DNA from: an uncultured Bacteroidota bacterium
Lineage (GTDB): Bacteria > Bacteroidota > Bacteroidia > Chitinophagales > Chitinophagaceae
Assembly (NCBI GenBank): GCA_903905065.1
Contig: CAIVEW010000025.1
Span: forward strand, 62,001-126,000
DNA length: 64,000 nucleotides
Direction: 5' to 3'
Below the pieces are notes generated by a model, which made no database searches, was not told the origin of the DNA, and saw nothing but the letters and a program-made list of their open reading frames with translations. Of this stretch, positions 27,363-35,641 are shown one piece after another (positions within the stretch are counted from its first letter, which is position 1; each line of letters opens with the position of its first letter). Made by a program: the position numbers and the translations under genes.

Positions 27363-28111
27363 ATATAGAAAAACTATACGAAGACGATGACCTCATCATA
27401 GTAAACAAGCCTGCCGGTATGCTCGTAGTTCCCGACCGGTTTAATCATGAGTTGCCCAGCCTCAACAAAACGCTGGAAGCAAAACTGGGCCAGAAAATAT
27501 GGGTAGTGCATCGGCTGGACCGTGAAACGAGCGGTGTGATCTGCTTTGCCAAAAATGAGGAGGCCCACCGCTACCTTTCCATGCTGTTCCAGGAGCGGGA
27601 TGTAAATAAATTTTACGCAGGGCTTGTGTATGGTATTGTGGAACCACCTGAAGGACGGATCGAAAACTATATTGCTGAGCACCCTGCCGTGAACGGTAAA
27701 ATGATCGTAGCAAAAAAAGGAAAACTTGCCGTTACTGATTACAAAGTCGCAGAACAATGGCCACTTTATGCGCTGGTGCAGTTCCAGATACATACCGGTC
27801 GCACCCACCAGATACGCGTGCATATGGCGTCGCTTGGCCATCCTATCGTTTGCGATGAGTTGTATGGCGACAGTGATCCCTTCCTCCTCTCTAACATCAA
27901 GCGCAAATACCGCCTTTCCGAAAAAGATGAGCAGGAAAAGCCCCTGCTCAGCAGGCTGGCGCTCCATGCCTACCGACTGGAATTTGACAAGGAAGATGGC
28001 ACACACATTGTTGCTGAAGCACCGCTACCCAGAGATATGGCCGCCTGTGTGAAGCAATTGAATAAGTGGACGAAACCGCTGACTCCACATACCGATGCGG
28101 AGGCTGAATAG
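27359..28111 (+). CDS. RluA-family pseudouridine synthase
   Basis: A 250-residue enzyme that isomerises uridine in rRNA or tRNA. The catalytic Asp54 lies in VVHRLDRETSGV, with the motifs VNKPAGMLVVP at the N terminus, IHTGRTHQIRVHMASLGHPI and LALHAYRLEF. There is no S4 domain, which places it nearer RluA/TruC than RluC or RluD. The 4-nt overlap (ATGA) with ybeY signals cotranslation, and both act on RNA. Confidence 0.92.
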   Translation: MNIEKLYEDDDLIIVNKPAGMLVVPDRFNHELPSLNKTLEAKLGQKIWVVHRLDRETSGVICFAKNEEAHRYLSMLFQERDVNKFYAGLVYGIVEPPEGRIENYIAEHPAVNGKMIVAKKGKLAVTDYKVAEQWPLYALVQFQIHTGRTHQIRVHMASLGHPIVCDELYGDSDPFLLSNIKRKYRLSEKDEQEKPLLSRLALHAYRLEFDKEDGTHIVAEAPLPRDMAACVKQLNKWTKPLTPHTDAEAE

Positions 28112-28185
28112 TCAGTTGGGATTTAGCAACGAACTCATTAGTTTTACAAAATATTTGAAACACTTTAAACTGAGAAGCAAGATCA

Positions 28186-28521
28186 ATGACATCACAAATA
28201 AACATACAAATAGAGTTAGCGGAAGACAAAATGCCGGAATCGATACAATGGACTGCACCCGATGGAGGAGTAGCTGACTGGCAAAAAGCTAAGGCAATAT
28301 TACTGGGCCTGTGGGACGGAGAAGAAAAATCAGCCCTGCGCATTGACCTGTGGACGAGCAAGATGATGGTGGATGAAATGAATGACTTTTTCTACCAGAC
28401 TTTATACGGCATGGCCGACACTTACGTCCGCGCTACAAAAAATGGGGAACTCGCAAAAGAGATGAAAGAGTTCGCAAAAGCATTCCTCAAAAAGGCCTCC
28501 GAAGCAACACCGGCGGAATAG
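28186..28521 (+). CDS. gldC: Gliding motility protein GldC
   Basis: A 111-residue protein with the GldC pattern: IQIELAEDKMPESIQWTAPDGG, AKAILLGLWDGEEKSALRIDLWT (partial) and MNDFFYQTLYGMADTYVRAT. GldC supports gliding in Flavobacterium but is not part of the core T9SS channel. It lies between the pseudouridine synthase and yqeY, away from the gldKLMN cluster at 47-51 kb. No gldB was found in the window. Confidence 0.9.
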   Translation: MTSQINIQIELAEDKMPESIQWTAPDGGVADWQKAKAILLGLWDGEEKSALRIDLWTSKMMVDEMNDFFYQTLYGMADTYVRATKNGELAKEMKEFAKAFLKKASEATPAE

Positions 28522-28537
28522 AACTCCGCAATCAACA

Positions 28538-28576
28538 TTAGACTTTTTACTTTTAATTTTTGACTTTTAACTTTTC
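28538..28576. repeat. Degenerate ACTTTTxA oligomer repeat
   Basis: The spacer before yqeY is built of repeated units such as GACTTTTTACTTTTAA and TTGACTTTTAACTTTT. A related TACTTTTGATTTTTAG stretch occurs near 62531. Confidence 0.6.
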
Positions 28577-28579
28577 AAC

Positions 28580-29032
28580 ATGTCTCTCGAAACAAAAGTA
28601 ATGGACGAACTGAAGAACGCCATGCGTGCCAAGGACGAGGCGGCACTGCGTTCACTACGGGCCATCAAGGCCGCGATTATCATTGAGAAAACAGCAGAAG
28701 GGGCCAATGGTGAGATCAGCGAAGCCACTGAACTTAAGATGCTGCAGAAGTTGGCTAAGCAACGCCGCGACTCACTGGATATTTTCGAAAAGCAGAACCG
28801 CGAAGACCTGGCTGCAAAGGAAAGAGAAGAGCTGGCGATCATTGAGAAGTTTCTGCCAAAACAAATGTCGGCCGATGAGTTGAGGGCTGAGGTAAAAGCG
28901 ATCATCGACCAGGTTGGTGCAAAGTCACCTGCTGATATGGGCAAGGTAATGGGCGTAGCGTCAAAGCAGCTTGCAGGAAAGACCGATGGCAAAGCAATAT
29001 CCGAAATGGTCAAACAATTGCTTGCGTCGTAG
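28580..29032 (+). CDS. yqeY: GatB/YqeY domain protein
   Basis: A 150-residue protein of the YqeY family, related to the tail of the amidotransferase subunit GatB. It shows KNAMRAKDEAALRSLRAIKA, QRRDSLDIFEKQNREDLAAKE (partial), LPKQMSADEL and GKVMGVASKQLAGKTDGK. It is likely a tRNA-binding factor of unclear cellular role. Within the forward run it is separated from gldC by the ACTTTT repeat and from cvpA by a REP-like palindrome. Confidence 0.93.
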   Translation: MSLETKVMDELKNAMRAKDEAALRSLRAIKAAIIIEKTAEGANGEISEATELKMLQKLAKQRRDSLDIFEKQNREDLAAKEREELAIIEKFLPKQMSADELRAEVKAIIDQVGAKSPADMGKVMGVASKQLAGKTDGKAISEMVKQLLAS

Positions 29033-29069
29033 CAGTTTATATAATGCATTACGACAACGGCATATTGTA

Positions 29070-29098
29070 GTAGAGACGTTGCAATGCAACGTCTCTAC
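29070..29098. repeat. REP-like palindrome, copy 1
   Basis: A perfect inverted repeat with 14-nt arms (GTAGAGACGTTGCA and its complement) around one central A, in the yqeY-cvpA gap. The outer TAGAGACG/CGTCTCTA arms recur in the palindrome at 30254. Confidence 0.8.
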
Positions 29099-29145
29099 GT
29101 GATACAAATACCAAATGGTACGTTTCAAAATAGGTATTCCGCAAA

Positions 29146-29700
29146 ATGGTTCTTGACGTCATCGGCCTTTTACTGATCATTTTATTTTTCATACGCGGCT
29201 ACACAAAGGGTTTTATTGTGGCCGCGTTTTCTGTATTAGGCATATTGCTGGGTATCCTTTGTGCGCTGAAGTTATCACAGTCATTTGCCGCGTGGCTGCT
29301 GGCCAAGGGTTGGGTTACATCAGGATGGGTGCAGATCGTGAGCTATCTCATCTTGTTTGTGGGAGTGGTGATCGTCGTGAATCTCATCGCTAAGCTCATA
29401 CAGAAAGCAGTAGAAGACCTGCTGCTTGGCACCGTGAACAGGTTGGCCGGTGGGCTGGTTTACCTGCTGGTAGCCATAATATTGTGGAGTACACTTTTAT
29501 GGATCGGTGGGCATATGCACATCATAAGCGCAGAAACTATCGCCGCTTCCAAGACGTATTCCTGGTTCACGAAAATAGCTCCATGGTTTTTTGAGCAGGT
29601 AGGCAAGCTGCTGCCATTTTTCAAAGACACTTTCAGCAAGCTGGAAAATTTCTTCGACACTGTAAATCAGAAAATTCCTGCCGATGTGGGTGCTCATTGA
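29146..29700 (+). CDS. CvpA-family membrane protein
   Basis: A 184-residue inner-membrane protein with four hydrophobic segments (about 1-21, 23-43, 62-83, 102-120), the CvpA architecture (DVIGLLLIILFFIRGYTKG, AVEDLLLGTVNRLAGGLV). The family is linked to colicin V secretion in E. coli and, more broadly, to envelope stress tolerance. The 17-nt overlap with pabA/trpG downstream implies coupling, though the functions look unrelated. Confidence 0.88.
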   Translation: MVLDVIGLLLIILFFIRGYTKGFIVAAFSVLGILLGILCALKLSQSFAAWLLAKGWVTSGWVQIVSYLILFVGVVIVVNLIAKLIQKAVEDLLLGTVNRLAGGLVYLLVAIILWSTLLWIGGHMHIISAETIAASKTYSWFTKIAPWFFEQVGKLLPFFKDTFSKLENFFDTVNQKIPADVGAH

Positions 29701-30247
29701 CAACTACGATTCCTTCACCTACATACTGCACGACTACCTCCAGCAGACAGGTAACGAATGCGCTGTCTACAGGAATGATGAGACTTCCGTTGATCAATTA
29801 AGCTCCCTTAATCCCACCCGCATCATCATTTCCCCGGGGCCGCAGACGCCGCTGCAGGCAGGTATCACCATGGATGTAATAGACCATTTCCACAAACATG
29901 TTCCTATTCTTGGTGTATGCCTCGGCCACCAGGCACTAGGCATGTACTTTGGCGCAAAACTGGTGCATACGCCTTACCCTATGCACGGAAAAACAAGTGA
30001 GATAACACACAATGGGCACGCAATATTTGACGGGATACCTTCACGATTTACAGCAATGCGGTATCACTCACTTGCAGTAAATGGTTTTGACGAAACCCCG
30101 CTTGATGTATTGGCTACTACTGCCGACGGCACCATCATGGCATTGGCGCACAAGCAATTTCCCTGCATTGGCGTGCAGTTTCATCCTGAGTCTGTCGGCA
30201 CTGAATTTGGGCTGCAACTATTAAAGAATTGGGCGGATATCACCTGA
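29684..30247 (+). CDS. pabA: Glutamine amidotransferase, anthranilate/aminodeoxychorismate synthase component II
   Basis: A 187-residue class I glutaminase delivering ammonia to chorismate. It shows LIDNYDSFTY at the N terminus, the nucleophile Cys79 in GVCLGHQALG and the His-Glu pair in GVQFHPESVGTE. It could serve p-aminobenzoate (PabA) or tryptophan (TrpG) synthesis; no trpE or pabB is nearby to decide, and such subunits are often shared. It starts inside the cvpA 3' end and is the last gene before a palindrome and the convergent S41 protease gene. Confidence 0.9.
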   Translation: MWVLIDNYDSFTYILHDYLQQTGNECAVYRNDETSVDQLSSLNPTRIIISPGPQTPLQAGITMDVIDHFHKHVPILGVCLGHQALGMYFGAKLVHTPYPMHGKTSEITHNGHAIFDGIPSRFTAMRYHSLAVNGFDETPLDVLATTADGTIMALAHKQFPCIGVQFHPESVGTEFGLQLLKNWADIT

Positions 30248-30253
30248 AAAAAC

Positions 30254-30279
30254 TAGAGACGCCATGCATGGCGTCTCTA
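30254..30279. repeat. REP-like palindrome, copy 2, possible terminator
   Basis: A perfect 26-nt palindrome made of two 13-nt arms (TAGAGACGCCATG and its complement), located 6 nt after the pabA/trpG stop and 32 nt before the convergent protease stop. The arms match copy 1 at 29070 while the core differs. Without a T tract its terminator role is uncertain. Confidence 0.75.
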
Positions 30280-30311
30280 ACAAACCTATAGATTTTGAAA
30301 CTCTATCGACC

Positions 30312-31997
30312 TTACTTTCCTGGCTTCAATATGCTTTCATATTCCGCTGGCTGTGCTATCAGCGCCAGCGCCCTGTCTACTTCCTTATCGTATTGCATAC
30401 TCTGGGCTATACGACCACGCGTATAGTAGTAACGGGAAGCGATCTCATTTTCCAGCATTTGCTTCACCTGTACTTTGTTCTTGATCAGGTCTTGCTTTTT
30501 GTCGTGCGATAGTTTGCTCTTAAGCGCCTCAAACTGGTCTTTTGCATCGTCGTAATATTTTTCTTTGATGGCCATTTTCTTCAGAGAGTCCAGACCTTCT
30601 TCTGTTTCTGTCTTATAAGAGTAATCCTTGTTTTCCAGCCATTTTGCGAAGTCGTTGAACTCGCCATCGCTCAGGGTGAATTTATCTGCCGGTGTTATAG
30701 AGGTGTGCTTACTGGCGTAATCTGTCGCATAATCAAACAGGTAGTTCTTTGTGTACAGCGTAATTGCAATGCTGCTTACCGGCTCATCTTTTACGCCCAC
30801 ATCTGCAGCTATGCCACCACCGCTCAGCACCGTGCGTCCCCCTTTAGTCTTGTAAGACTTTTTAAGGGAGTCCGGAATGTAGCCTACGCTACCATCCGCA
30901 TTGCGGTGTGTATAATCAAGTGCCTGTATGCAGCGGCCGCTGGGCGTGTAGTATCTGGCTATGGTCAGTTTCAGGCGGGCGTTAAACCCAAGCGGATGCT
31001 GCACCTGTACCAGTCCTTTGCCATAAGAACGTTCTCCTATAATCACGCCCCTGTCGAGGTCCTGCATAGTGCCGGCCACTATCTCTGATGCCGATGCAGA
31101 TGAATGGTTCACGAGCACGGTCAACGGCAGCGTCTTATTCCATACCGGTCCCTGTGTTTTATAGTCCCGGTCCAGGTCGGGGATTTTGCCCTTGGTGCTC
31201 ACCACGAGCTGCCCCTTATCCACAAATATGTTGCATATCGCCACAGCTTCTTCCAGCAATCCGCCGGGATTATTCCGTAGGTCCAGCACAAGCCCCTTCA
31301 GGTTAGGCTGCACTTTCTGCAGGCTGTCATAGGCATCCTTTACCTGGTGCGCACATCCTTGTGTGAACTGCGTTAGGCGCACATAAGCAATATTGGTCTC
31401 CGGTCCTATCAGGCTCGCGTACGGTACGCTCGATATTTCTATTTCGCTGCGGGTAATGATCTTTTGAGACACAGCATGGGTAAACGCATCCTTGATCTTC
31501 ATCGTGATCTGTGTGCCGGGAGATCCCTTCAGCAGCAAGCCAAGGTCGTCGATGCTCTTACCCTTTACCACTTGATTGTCGATGGTTTCTACCATATCGC
31601 CGGGATGCAGGCCAGCCTTCTGCGCCGGGCTGTTCTCATACACATCGCCTATGTATATATCGTCTCCTTTCCGGTGCATGTTAGCGCCAATGCCGCCATA
31701 CTTACCCGTGGTCATAAATTCATACTCCTCGATATCTGATTCGGTGATGTAATTCGTGTACGGGTCCAGGTCTTCCAGCATAGCATCCACGCCTGTTTTT
31801 ACCAGTTTTCCCGGCTCTATCGGGTCCACATAGTATGTGTTTAGCTCCTTCATAATATTGGCATAAACATCCAGGTTCTTCGAGATCTCAAAGTACTGGT
31901 CGTTGGTCCTAGCACGGATAAATAAGAACGCGGTAGCCGTAAGCACAACACCCGCAATAAATCCCTTCGACCTTTTCAGTTTTTTCAGCAATTCCAT
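30312..31997 (-). CDS. S41-family C-terminal processing protease
   Basis: A 561-residue periplasmic serine protease of the CtpA/Prc type. It has one N-terminal membrane anchor (GFIAGVVLTATAFLFI), a PDZ domain (about 90-175, YGGIGANMHRKGDDIYIG and PAQKAGLHPGDMVETI), and the catalytic Ser near 301 in VNHSSASASEIVAG with the general-base Lys near 325 in SYGKGLVQ. The C-terminal 150 residues are charged and helical. ATG 31997 is used because the anchor follows directly. It probably trims or degrades envelope proteins. Confidence 0.93.
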   Translation of the reverse strand: MELLKKLKRSKGFIAGVVLTATAFLFIRARTNDQYFEISKNLDVYANIMKELNTYYVDPIEPGKLVKTGVDAMLEDLDPYTNYITESDIEEYEFMTTGKYGGIGANMHRKGDDIYIGDVYENSPAQKAGLHPGDMVETIDNQVVKGKSIDDLGLLLKGSPGTQITMKIKDAFTHAVSQKIITRSEIEISSVPYASLIGPETNIAYVRLTQFTQGCAHQVKDAYDSLQKVQPNLKGLVLDLRNNPGGLLEEAVAICNIFVDKGQLVVSTKGKIPDLDRDYKTQGPVWNKTLPLTVLVNHSSASASEIVAGTMQDLDRGVIIGERSYGKGLVQVQHPLGFNARLKLTIARYYTPSGRCIQALDYTHRNADGSVGYIPDSLKKSYKTKGGRTVLSGGGIAADVGVKDEPVSSIAITLYTKNYLFDYATDYASKHTSITPADKFTLSDGEFNDFAKWLENKDYSYKTETEEGLDSLKKMAIKEKYYDDAKDQFEALKSKLSHDKKQDLIKNKVQVKQMLENEIASRYYYTRGRIAQSMQYDKEVDRALALIAQPAEYESILKPGK

Positions 31998-32153
31998 AGC
32001 ACTCCTTATTAAATTTATATCAAAGCAATGTACGAATTTTAGGAGTCTCAAAAAGGGTGATAAAATAATAAATCATCGCAGAACCCTTAGAGAATTGTTA
32101 TAATTATGGTATTTTGTATCAAAATATAGTTCTTGCTTTCAGTATTAAACAAA

Positions 32154-32792
32154 ATGAGGTATTCGCTCCTGGTATTGCTAATTCTGCTGTGTGTTTCTGC
32201 TGGTGCGCAAAAACCTTTTACCGAAGGTATACTCCGCTACAAAGTAAAATTGAAGTCGCCGGATAACCGGACATACAAGGGTTATTACACATTTACGTTT
32301 AAAGGGCCGCATGTAAAAAAGGAACTCAATCTGGATAATGGATTTGAGGACGTGGTACTCATTGATTGTGGAACGGGAAAAGTATATTCACTCCAGAACA
32401 GGAATGGCAAAAAATTTGCGATCCAACTGAGCATGGAAGAGATCGTAAAGAAGCAAGATGCCTTCCTGGGCTTTACTGTCAGTGACCAGGAAAGCGACCG
32501 GCAGGAGATCGACGGTTTCGCCGTCAGTAAAGGTAAGGTGAGTTATAAAGACGGATCCTCTGCAGAAATATTCTATTCTAAGGATTGGTACCCGCTTCAG
32601 TCTATTACCTATGAGCGTTTTCCCGGTGCTAAATTTCTGCCAATGAGTTATTCGTACACCGATGAGCATGGCATAAGTATGGACTTTGAGACAGACAAGC
32701 TATTATTGGAGCCCGTTGAGAATGCCGTGTTCCGGATTCCTCCTGAATATAAAATGATCTCTTACGAAGAATATAAGGAACTCAGCAAATAA
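32154..32792 (+). CDS. Secreted DUF4412-like protein
   Basis: A 212-residue secreted protein with a signal peptide ending SAGAQ. The mature part is a repeated strand pattern (FTEGILRYKVKLKSPD, GYYTFTFKGPHVKKEL, GKVYSLQNRNGKKFAIQ, AEIFYSKDWYPLQSI) seen in DUF4412/GLPGLI-type periplasmic proteins of Bacteroidota. The assignment to that family is by pattern only. ATG 32154 is chosen as the start of the signal peptide. Confidence 0.7.
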   Translation: MRYSLLVLLILLCVSAGAQKPFTEGILRYKVKLKSPDNRTYKGYYTFTFKGPHVKKELNLDNGFEDVVLIDCGTGKVYSLQNRNGKKFAIQLSMEEIVKKQDAFLGFTVSDQESDRQEIDGFAVSKGKVSYKDGSSAEIFYSKDWYPLQSITYERFPGAKFLPMSYSYTDEHGISMDFETDKLLLEPVENAVFRIPPEYKMISYEEYKELSK

Positions 32793-32872
32793 GCAAGGCT
32801 CTTTGATAAATCGCAAGCTAGTTTTCAGATTTTTTAGATAGTTTCGTAAAATTCCAAAGAAGTAATTTTATA

Positions 32873-33613
32873 ATGGGGAACTGTCGCTTAGCTAATAGTA
32901 TTTGTTACTGGAAACACCTGATATTGTTGCTCCCGTTCCTCTTGCTGTGTTCTGCCTCAGATGCCCAGGTAAAAGCGAAAACAGATAAAGCGAAAACGGA
33001 TACTATTCCCCGCCCGCGTGACATAAAAATACTGGAGGAGCACAAAGACAAGAACGGAAACACGATACGCACTTTGCAGTATTATCTAGGCTTACAGCGA
33101 ATCACGGAGACACAGACCATTCCATCTTATGCAAGCCTTCATGTGCCCATCAACCCTGATACGCTCAACAAAGACTCACTGATGATCGTGGTCAGCAAGT
33201 CAAAATACACGCTCGATGTTTATTACCGGCGAAAGAAGGTGCGTTCCTTCAAAGCAGTTTTTGGTCCTAAGCCACTGGAGAATAAAAAGATGGAAGGGGA
33301 CAGGTGCACACCAGAGGGCTGGTTTACGATAAAGAACAAAAACGCTGGTTCCAAGTACAATAAATTTATGCTGCTCAGTTATCCCAACGATTCGGCGATT
33401 GCAGTATTCATGCGAATGAAAGCGGCGGGCAGTATCCCGCAATCGGCGACAATAGGCGGAGATGTAGGCATACATGGAATATGGAAGGGTGGCGATGATA
33501 TGATAGAGCTAGGTGTTTGCTGGACCGATGGCTGCGTAGCCCTCAAAAATAAAGACGTAGACGAACTATATACTTTAGTGCCTGTCGGCACGAGGGTGTT
33601 TATCAGGAAGTAG
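32873..33613 (+). CDS. L,D-transpeptidase (YkuD domain)
   Basis: A 246-residue exported enzyme with a signal sequence to about residue 31 and a YkuD domain from about 104 (LMIVVSKSKYTLDVYY). The active site is His201-Gly in VGIHGIW and Cys221 in WTDGCVALKN, where the family norm SxGC has Thr218 instead of Ser. It probably forms 3-3 peptidoglycan cross-links or attaches proteins to the wall. It ends 5 nt from the convergent NAD-binding protein gene. Confidence 0.9.
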   Translation: MGNCRLANSICYWKHLILLLPFLLLCSASDAQVKAKTDKAKTDTIPRPRDIKILEEHKDKNGNTIRTLQYYLGLQRITETQTIPSYASLHVPINPDTLNKDSLMIVVSKSKYTLDVYYRRKKVRSFKAVFGPKPLENKKMEGDRCTPEGWFTIKNKNAGSKYNKFMLLSYPNDSAIAVFMRMKAAGSIPQSATIGGDVGIHGIWKGGDDMIELGVCWTDGCVALKNKDVDELYTLVPVGTRVFIRK

Positions 33614-33618
33614 CTTCT

Positions 33619-34281
33619 TTATTTCTTGGCCAGCGCCACAATATCCCCTACCTCCAGTATCTTTTTATCACTGCCATATTTCGCGGCATTGATCATCGCT
33701 TCTCCCACTTCCGATAGCCTGCACGCCGAGGCAGGAAATACTGCGCGCAGGAAAGGGTAAAGCCATGCAAAATACTTGTATGCCTTCAACAGATTTTTCT
33801 GTCCCGGTGTTGCTTTCATCATTCCCGGCCGGAACATATAAGCCGCTTTGAACGGCAACCTCATTAGGTGGTTCTCTGTTTCCCCTTTTACTCTAGCCCA
33901 CATGCTCCGGCCTTTTTCTGTGCTGTCGGTGCCCGCACCGGAAACGTAGCAAAACACCATGTCCGGGTTTTGGCCAGCCAGCACGCGGGACACGTGCAGC
34001 GTGAGGTCGTAGGTGAAGTGGGTGTATTCTTTTTCCTTCATGCCTATTGATGATACACCCAGGCAAAAGAAGCAGGCGTTGTACCCCTTAAGTTCGGCCG
34101 CTATAGGTGTTACATTGAAAAAATCGCTGTGGATGATCTCCTTGAGCTTAGGATGGGTTACACCACATGGCCGCCTGTTGATCACCAGAATTTCGCTCAC
34201 ATCAGGATGCTCCAGGCACTCCATCAGCACTCCTTCTCCTACCATGCCGGTAGCGCCCGTCACTATTGCTTTTATGTTCAT
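33619..34281 (-). CDS. NAD(P)-binding atypical SDR protein
   Basis: A 220-residue Rossmann-fold protein with the nucleotide motif GATGMVGEG (residues 9-17). It has CFFCLGVSSIGMKEKEYTHFTYD and YVSGAGTDSTEKGRSMWARVKG (partial runs), typical of HTATIP2-like atypical short-chain dehydrogenases, and lacks the usual YxxxK pair. The role is unknown. The 48-nt upstream spacer is made of TTTGGAATTT-type repeats. Confidence 0.85.
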   Translation of the reverse strand: MNIKAIVTGATGMVGEGVLMECLEHPDVSEILVINRRPCGVTHPKLKEIIHSDFFNVTPIAAELKGYNACFFCLGVSSIGMKEKEYTHFTYDLTLHVSRVLAGQNPDMVFCYVSGAGTDSTEKGRSMWARVKGETENHLMRLPFKAAYMFRPGMMKATPGQKNLLKAYKYFAWLYPFLRAVFPASACRLSEVGEAMINAAKYGSDKKILEVGDIVALAKK

Positions 34282-34293
34282 TTTTCAGGAATT

Positions 34294-34325
34294 AATTGTT
34301 TGGAAATTTGGAATTTAACTTTTGG
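34294..34325. repeat. Degenerate TTTGGAATTT repeat
   Basis: Three imperfect copies of TTTGGAAATT or TTTGGAATTT occupy the gap between the SDR gene and the deacetylase-like gene. Confidence 0.5.
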
Positions 34326-34329
34326 AATT

Positions 34330-35634
34330 TCATCCATGTTGTTCCTGCATAAACTGCTCGTAAGCTGCCCGCCAGCCTTTCCATTCCGCGCTGGTACCCA
34401 GCGAAAAATTATGAAAGACGGTTATCATAGTACTTCCGGTTTGATGCAGCCTTTTGCGCATCCCGTTCAACTTATCGAAAGCTTCTGTTGCCGACATTTT
34501 TGCTTCGTAGTGTGCGGTAGTATCCATAAAGCAAAACGGGAAGATGCGCAGCGTAGTTATGGCTTCCTTTTCCAGGTCGTACCATAAAAATGAATTGCCC
34601 GTACCTGCCCTGAAGCCGAGGTGGGATCCATAACCCATGCTATAGTCTTCAGTAATGCCATGCTCCAGCAATGTACGGTAAGTGCGCGGCAGCTTCATGC
34701 GGATATAATGCTGGCGTGAGAAATGTATAGGCCGCCCGGAAATCTCTTCCAGCACCTTCTTCTCTTTGCTCATCGCATCATGCCGCTCCGAAAAATAAGA
34801 TGGATGTATCCCCACTGCACTTTCCTTTGCCAGGTTTTTGATTACCCGTACCATTGCAGGATGCCGCGGATGAATATTCTTATCGAATGGCGTGGTCTTC
34901 AGGGACGACAGAACAAAGTAAAGCGGTTTTAGATCGTACTCTTTATGCATCTGCCGCAGCCACCTGAATGAATCGTACGGGTCTTTCTGTTTTTTTTTCA
35001 GTACCTCTGTTCGCTCACTTATCTCCTTCAGGTTTACTGTTACCAGTGCCCGCAGATAGGCGCCAATAATACGCGCAGCGCCCTTGTGCAGGTGAGAGTA
35101 AGCCATATCAATGTCGTAAGTAGGCTGGAAAAGAAAGGGCGTAGGTTCAAGATGTATGCCGGTAGTTGTCTGCAATAATTTTCTGAATGCAGCTACCCAT
35201 TCGTCCACTACAGGCCGCATCAGCCAGCCGTTTTTGTACAGGATGCTTTTTGTGGCAGGGTATCGCCCATGTTTGTCAGGGTGATAATGGTAATATTCTT
35301 CGTAGCGCGATAACAGAAAGAATATTGCGGAAAAAAAATCGAATGGCAAAATATAGGCATCGCTGGCTGCAGAGAACAGGGTAGGGGTATCGTTCCATGT
35401 TCCTGCTGATGGCTCTATCTTTGGGGTGCCGGTTTTCCACAACAACCCTTCATCCGGTATGCAGAGGCTGTTTGGCAGATGCTTCCCATAAGAGATAAAA
35501 AAGGGAAGGTTGGCCGTATCGGCCTCGTTTGTGGTAATGGTGTATTTAAGGTGTAACCGCTCCTGTAGCAACCAGTCCAGAACAAATTTCAGGCGGGTAC
35601 TGTTGTCGGCGCTATATACCACTATTGTTTCCAT
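34330..35634 (-). CDS. Polysaccharide deacetylase-like protein (DUF7033 type)
   Basis: A 434-residue protein whose N-terminal 110 residues match the domain placed before the barrel in Bacteroidota deacetylase-like proteins (LPFDFFSAIFFLLSRYEEYY, then DKHGRYPATKS). The central part has a polysaccharide deacetylase-like barrel with FQPTYDIDMAYSH (Asp-x-Asp), VGIHPSYFS and FSRQHYIRMKLP. It probably modifies a surface glycan. It starts 7 nt after lutB and is presumably cotranscribed with it; no glycan-cluster context is visible. Confidence 0.78.
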   Translation of the reverse strand: METIVVYSADNSTRLKFVLDWLLQERLHLKYTITTNEADTANLPFFISYGKHLPNSLCIPDEGLLWKTGTPKIEPSAGTWNDTPTLFSAASDAYILPFDFFSAIFFLLSRYEEYYHYHPDKHGRYPATKSILYKNGWLMRPVVDEWVAAFRKLLQTTTGIHLEPTPFLFQPTYDIDMAYSHLHKGAARIIGAYLRALVTVNLKEISERTEVLKKKQKDPYDSFRWLRQMHKEYDLKPLYFVLSSLKTTPFDKNIHPRHPAMVRVIKNLAKESAVGIHPSYFSERHDAMSKEKKVLEEISGRPIHFSRQHYIRMKLPRTYRTLLEHGITEDYSMGYGSHLGFRAGTGNSFLWYDLEKEAITTLRIFPFCFMDTTAHYEAKMSATEAFDKLNGMRKRLHQTGSTMITVFHNFSLGTSAEWKGWRAAYEQFMQEQHG

Positions 35635-35641
35635 ACAGGCA

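Noticed and set aside
27374-28006. A 210-codon reverse frame opposite the pseudouridine synthase
   Set aside because: It mirrors the catalytic motifs of the synthase on the other strand and has no homology pattern of its own.
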